Shown: positions 5,914 to 9,555 of the stretch, piece by piece
Layout: each line of letters starts with the position of its first letter
How positions within the stretch are numbered: position 1 is the stretch's first letter
NCBI GenBank assembly: GCA_964605095.1
Contig: CAZSBS010000187.1
Location: forward strand, 1-9,555
Direction of reading: 5' to 3'
Origin: JAUWQU01 sp964605095
GTDB lineage: Bacteria > Planctomycetota > Phycisphaerae > SM23-33
Length of the DNA: 9,555 nucleotides
Notes under the pieces: generated by a model
Told to the model about the DNA's origin: nothing
Databases searched by the model: none
The model's input: only the letters and a program-made list of their open reading frames with translations
Translations under genes and position numbers: made by a program

Positions 5914-6350
5914 CGGATGCTCCTTATGTCGCCTTCGCATTCTGCGCCGCCTACCTCGATTGGGCCTGGCGACTGCCTTCTATATTTGTCCAACCCGAAC
6001 CCACGGCGCAAGTGCCGCCGCGGCTATTCTCCCTGGGGTCGCTTGCCAATGCCCGCCCGCAACGCTGTCTGCCGTTAGGAGGTTGCGGATGTGGTCTATC
6101 GGGGGGACAGGTCACTCTCATTTAGGCCATAGCTTCCCGCGTCATTCCGTGCGGTCAAGACCTCCAAGTATGTTCGGGAAGTGGGCGGGCCTAATAACGC
6201 TGGACTATAACGGGGGCTCCGGTTCTCGGAAGTCGTGCCGAGCCCTCCCGCGGCTGGGCGGGGTTCAAGAGGAAGTGATCTCGTCTTTCCGGACGCTCAT
6301 CTAAGCGCCCGGTCGAAAGCCGGCATCGCAGCCGGCAAGGAGAATCTGCT
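5914..6350. other. Divergent intergenic region between two oxidoreductase genes
   Basis: This 437-base spacer must carry the promoters of both flanking genes, which point away from each other. It contains the ribosome binding sites AAGGAG at 5925-5920 (minus strand) and at 6337-6342 (plus strand). I could not assign a convincing -35/-10 pair on either strand. CTCGG/CCGAG near 6226-6243 and the GCCGGC pair at 6319-6336 could form small hairpins. A shared regulator for both genes is plausible but unproven. Confidence 0.5.
6319..6336 (+). repeat. GCCGGC hairpin abutting the ribosome binding site
   Basis: GCCGGC occurs at 6319-6324 and 6331-6336. Because the word is its own reverse complement, the two copies can pair into a six-base GC stem with a six-base loop (ATCGCA). 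The AAGGAG ribosome binding site starts on the very next base. Such a stem could affect ribosome access, but it may simply be a chance repeat in GC-rich DNA. Confidence 0.35.
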
Positions 6351-7577
6351 ATGGCCAACCGATCCACCCGTCGAAGCTTCCTCCAGTCCGCCGCGGCCGC
6401 CGGGACCGCGACGGCGGCTGCGGTGTTCACCATTGTCCGCCCCTCGGCCGTGCGCGGGGCGGAGGCCAACTCGAAGATCGAGTTGGGCATCGTTGGCCAA
6501 GGCGGGCGGGGGCGGTGGATTGCTGACCTGTTCGCCCAGCACGGCGGCTACAAGATCACCGCCCTGGCCGACTACTTCCCACAGGTCGCCCAGGCGGCGG
6601 GGCAGGGGCTGGGCGTGGACAAGGCCCGGTGCTTCTCGGGCCTGCTGGGCTACAAGCGGATGATCGAGGCCAAGGTGGATGCCGTGGCGTTGGAGACCCC
6701 GCCGTGCGTCTTTCCGGAGCACGCCACGGCGGCCGTCGAGGCCGGATGCCACGTCTATGTGGCCAAGCCCGTGGCCTGCGACGTGCCGGGGTGCCTGGCC
6801 ATTGCGGCGGCCGGCAAGAAGGCCACCGAGAAGAAGCGGGTCTTCCTGGTGGACTTCCAGACCCGCACCGATCCGTTCTGGATCGAGGCGGTCAAGCGGG
6901 TTCGCCGGGGGGATATCGACCAGGTCGCGATGATCTGCTCGCACTACCACGACGAGGGCTTTCCCGACCCGCCGCTGGGCAAGACCATCGAAGGCCGACT
7001 CCGCGGGCTGATCTGGGTGAACGACGTGGCCATCGGGGCCAGCTACCTGGTCAACGCCGGCATTCACGCCATCGACGCGGCCCTCTGGTTGGCGGGGGAC
7101 GTAGCGCCCCTCAGCGCCACCGGCTGCTCGCGCCGCATGCGGCGCGACCCCCATGGCGACAGCCACGATACGTTCTCCGTCACCTACGAGCTGCCCGGCG
7201 GGACCATCCTTAGCCATCGGGGGGAGCACATCCACAACGTCAACGGTTTCGCCTGCGGGTGCGTTGCCTACGGGCAGAGCGGCTTCATGGAGGCCAACTA
7301 CGAGGGCAAAGCCTTCGTCCGCGGGGGCAAGCAGCCCTACAAGGGCGGCGATGTGGCCGGGCTCTACGGCGAGGGGGCCAAGCGGAACATCGCCCTGTTC
7401 CACAAGAACATCACCGATGGCGTGGTGGACAACCCGACCGCCGCCAGCGGTGCCAACAGCACGCTGACGACGATCCTCGGCCGCGACGCGGCCCTGGCGG
7501 GCGCCAAGCTCACCTGGGACGAGATGATGAAGGCCAACAGAAAGCTCCCGGTGGACGAGAGCGGGCTGACGCAGTAG
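6351..7577 (+). CDS. Tat-exported Gfo/Idh/MocA family oxidoreductase (AKP type)
   Basis: This 408-residue protein is a second predicted NAD(P)-binding oxidoreductase of the Gfo/Idh/MocA family. A twin-arginine signal (RRSFLQ, 7-12, hydrophobic to about 29, with an Ala-rich stretch) precedes a Rossmann fold with GQGGRG (49-54) and Asp74 in LADYF. The EKP motif is replaced by AKP (138-140), so the usual Glu is absent while Lys139 is kept. NAGIHAIDAALWL (235-247) holds His239 and Asp242 of the second domain. The start is well supported: AAGGAG at 6337-6342, eight bases before ATG. It diverges from the other family member and lies 141 bases upstream of the DUF5703-type gene, possibly in one transcription unit. 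The two oxidoreductases are only distantly alike, so this is not a recent duplication. Confidence 0.9.
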   Translation: MANRSTRRSFLQSAAAAGTATAAAVFTIVRPSAVRGAEANSKIELGIVGQGGRGRWIADLFAQHGGYKITALADYFPQVAQAAGQGLGVDKARCFSGLLGYKRMIEAKVDAVALETPPCVFPEHATAAVEAGCHVYVAKPVACDVPGCLAIAAAGKKATEKKRVFLVDFQTRTDPFWIEAVKRVRRGDIDQVAMICSHYHDEGFPDPPLGKTIEGRLRGLIWVNDVAIGASYLVNAGIHAIDAALWLAGDVAPLSATGCSRRMRRDPHGDSHDTFSVTYELPGGTILSHRGEHIHNVNGFACGCVAYGQSGFMEANYEGKAFVRGGKQPYKGGDVAGLYGEGAKRNIALFHKNITDGVVDNPTAASGANSTLTTILGRDAALAGAKLTWDEMMKANRKLPVDESGLTQ

Positions 7578-7666
7578 GGCGGATGGTTGACCGCAGAGGC
7601 GCAGAAAACCCGCCGCCCCCCGGGCACAGCCACTCGCCAGTCCGAGGGTCAACGCAACATCAAAGT

Positions 7667-7689
7667 CTCTATTAGGTTACGCAATAGAG
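7667..7689. promoter_or_regulatory. Inverted repeat upstream of the DUF5703-type gene
   Basis: CTCTATT (7667-7673) and AATAGAG (7683-7689) form a perfect seven-base inverted repeat with a nine-base spacer, ending 29 bases before the start codon of the next gene. It is AT-rich in GC-rich surroundings, which suggests a regulator binding site. Since TTT follows directly, a weak terminator for the upstream oxidoreductase is the alternative. The two would have opposite meaning for co-transcription. Confidence 0.4.
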
Positions 7690-7718
7690 TTTCCAACCTT
7701 TGCCCTAAGGAGTGCGTC

Positions 7719-9555
7719 ATGAAGAGTGTATTGGCAAGAAGTTTCACGGCAGCCTTGATCCTGATGGCAAGCGTGGTGGCGATTGCGGCAGACGCAGTTT
7801 CCGATCCGTTGGACGCCTGCAATGTCGTCTGGGATTCACCGAGCAGGAACTCCTCCGGCTCGATGCCGATCGGCAACGGCGACATCGGCATGAACGCGTG
7901 GGTGGAAGAGAACGGCGACCTGCTGTTGCTGATCGGCAAGACCGACGCCTGGGACGAGAACAGCCGGATTGTCAAGGTGGGGCGCGTGCGGATTACGCTC
8001 TCGCCCTCGCCGTTTGCTAAAGGGCAGCCCTTCCGGCAGGAGTTGAAGCTGCGCGACGGCATGATCGAGATCACCGGCGGCGCGCCCGGCGAGGCTACGG
8101 TGGTGAAGGTGTGGGTCGATGCGAACCGTCCTGTCATCCGCGTGGAATGCGACGGCCCGCAGCCCTTTGACGTCACCGCCAAGACAGAAGTGTGGCGGAC
8201 CGAGAAACGCCTCTTTGGAGAACAAGAATGGTCTAGTTGTTGGCACATGAACGGAGTGGACGGCGGCAATCGCCCCAAGGAGATCCAGTGCTACATCACG
8301 CCCGATACCGTGGTGGAAGGCGGAGACCGCGTCGTCTGGTACCATCGCAACGAGTATTCGGTGTGGCCTATCGGCATGGAGCTTCAAGGGCTCGAGTCGG
8401 TAATGGCGAACATGAAGGATCCTTTACTCAACCGCACCTTCGGCGCGGCGATGTGCGGCAAGGGTTTTGCGAAGAGCAACGGAAGCACCCTCAAGTCGAC
8501 CAAGCCGGCGAAGTCGCACTGTGTTTCCATCTATCCGCTCACCGACCAGACACCGACCCCTAAGGCTTGGCTCGATAAGCTGGACAAGACGATCCATGCC
8601 GCGGATGCCGTTGACCTTGCCAAAGGCCGCGCGGAGCACCAGCAGTGGTGGCGCGATTTCTGGAACAGAAGCTGGATCCGCATCAGCGGCAGCGGCGAGG
8701 CGGAAACGGTCACGCGCGGCTACACGCTGCAGCGGTGGATGAGCGCCTGTGCGGGCCGCGGCACTATCGCCATCAAGTTCAACGGCTCTATTTTCACCGT
8801 CGAGAACCGCGATGGCGACAATGTCACATCCGATCCGGATTGGCGCGCCTGGGGCGGCGACTACTGGTATCAGAACACGCGGCTGCCTTACTGGCCCATG
8901 CTCGCCTCGGGCGACTACGACCTCATGCGGCCGATGTTCACCATGTACTTCAACACCCTCGAACTGGCCAAAGCCAGGAACCGCCTCTGGTTCAACTGCG
9001 AAGGCGCCTACGCCACCGAAACCATGAGCTTCTGGGGGCTGATGAGCAATGGCGACTACGGATGGAACCGCTCCGGAAAACATGCCTCCGACATGGTCAA
9101 TTCGTACATCCGCTGGATCTGGTCGAGCGGGCTCGACCTGTCGATGATGATGCTGGACTACTACGAACACACGCAGGACCAGCGGTTCCTCAAGGAGCAG
9201 CTTCTGCCCTGGGCGGACGCCATGGTCCTCCATTTCGACACCCGCTTCAAGCGCGACGCTGCGGGCAGGTTGATCATCAGCCCTGCCCAGGCGATCGAAA
9301 CCTATCAAGGCGGCGTCACCAATCCCACAACGGATATCGCCGGTCTGCGCGTGGTGCTCGATCGCCTCGTGGCCTTGCCGCCGGAACTTACCGATCCAGC
9401 GGCGCGGCAGCGCTGGGTGCGATTCCGGAAAGAGGTCCCAGAGATCCCCATGACCGTCCGGGACGGCAGGAAGTGCGTCCTGCCGGCGGAGAAGTTCGGA
9501 GGGCGGAGCAACTGTGAAAATCCCGAGTTGTATACGGTGTTTCCCTTCCGGATCT
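7719..9555 (+). CDS. Secreted DUF5703-type glycoside-hydrolase-like protein, 3' end outside window
   Basis: The frame is open from ATG at 7719 to the window edge (612 complete codons), so the protein is partial. Residues 1-24 form a Sec signal peptide (Lys2, Arg7, hydrophobic core, likely cleavage after AIA or AIAA). The N-terminal domain carries MPIGNGDIG (49-57) and KTDAWDEN (74-81), hallmarks of DUF5703 proteins, which resemble the N-terminal part of family GH95 enzymes. The remainder fits an (alpha/alpha)6-barrel: aromatic runs such as GGDYWYQNTRLPYW near 385-400 and an acidic pair Glu428/Glu434 in NCEGAYATETMSFWG, where a general acid could lie. ENPELYTVFPFR at the edge is typical of the barrel end region. 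TAAGGAG (7706-7712) lies six bases upstream. Activity and substrate are not established by sequence; it probably cuts a glycan outside the cytoplasm. Confidence 0.85.
   Translation, partial: MKSVLARSFTAALILMASVVAIAADAVSDPLDACNVVWDSPSRNSSGSMPIGNGDIGMNAWVEENGDLLLLIGKTDAWDENSRIVKVGRVRITLSPSPFAKGQPFRQELKLRDGMIEITGGAPGEATVVKVWVDANRPVIRVECDGPQPFDVTAKTEVWRTEKRLFGEQEWSSCWHMNGVDGGNRPKEIQCYITPDTVVEGGDRVVWYHRNEYSVWPIGMELQGLESVMANMKDPLLNRTFGAAMCGKGFAKSNGSTLKSTKPAKSHCVSIYPLTDQTPTPKAWLDKLDKTIHAADAVDLAKGRAEHQQWWRDFWNRSWIRISGSGEAETVTRGYTLQRWMSACAGRGTIAIKFNGSIFTVENRDGDNVTSDPDWRAWGGDYWYQNTRLPYWPMLASGDYDLMRPMFTMYFNTLELAKARNRLWFNCEGAYATETMSFWGLMSNGDYGWNRSGKHASDMVNSYIRWIWSSGLDLSMMMLDYYEHTQDQRFLKEQLLPWADAMVLHFDTRFKRDAAGRLIISPAQAIETYQGGVTNPTTDIAGLRVVLDRLVALPPELTDPAARQRWVRFRKEVPEIPMTVRDGRKCVLPAEKFGGRSNCENPELYTVFPFRI

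Noticed and set aside
5410..6078. Plus-strand open frame antisense to the first oxidoreductase gene
   Set aside because: Translation is dominated by Val, Gly and His repeats typical of an antisense shadow, and it runs into the divergent spacer.
6201..6211. TATAAC as a -10 box for the second oxidoreductase gene
   Set aside because: No acceptable -35 box lies at the proper distance; the bases there are GC-only.
6297..7652. Long minus-strand open frame (451 codons) over the second oxidoreductase gene
   Set aside because: It is the antisense shadow of a GC-rich gene with clear Tat, Rossmann and ribosome-binding signals on the plus strand; its translation has no recognisable motif.
8424..9517. 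Open frames of 294 codons (minus) and 290 codons (plus, other frame) within the DUF5703-type gene
   Set aside because: The DUF5703 reading frame is uninterrupted across the whole region and has family motifs; these are shadows.

Overview
The window (9555 bases, GC-rich) looks like the chromosome of a PVC-group bacterium, most likely a member of Planctomycetota. The reasons are two Tat-exported Gfo/Idh/MocA oxidoreductases (one with the CQKP variant of the EKP motif), a secreted DUF5703-type glycosidase-like protein, and a solitary transposase of the integrase-core type common in that group. This assignment is an inference from gene content; no rRNA or tRNA gene is present to confirm it.

Layout. 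Bases 1-300 hold no convincing gene, only the promoter and operator of a type II toxin-antitoxin operon (FitA/VapB-like antitoxin 301-528, PIN-domain toxin 525-947, joined by an ATGA overlap). Bases 948-1452 are non-coding but rich in structure. They hold two 20-bp direct repeats that read, on the minus strand, like the anticodon-loop to variable-loop part of an initiator tRNA-Met, with a long palindrome between them, and beyond them two short tandem repeats. A small two-helix membrane protein with a C-terminal zinc ribbon follows on the minus strand (1453-1746), then a minus-strand stretch that may be a decayed coding region (1993-2172), an unrecognised 150-residue protein (2173-2625) and a DDE transposase (2659-3735). 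Bases 3736-4563 contain no gene I can support.

The right half is a carbohydrate-related locus. Two Tat-signal Gfo/Idh/MocA oxidoreductases are transcribed divergently (4564-5913 minus, 6351-7577 plus) from a 437-base intergenic region. Downstream of the plus-strand gene, and behind an inverted repeat, starts a secreted DUF5703-type protein (7719 to the end of the window) that is open at the right edge. All three proteins are predicted to leave the cytoplasm, so they may handle a glycan or sugar in the periplasm, but no substrate can be read from the sequence.

I see no CRISPR array, RNA gene or clearly new defence system. The best leads are the tRNA-like repeat region, the variant oxidoreductases and the DUF5703 enzyme.
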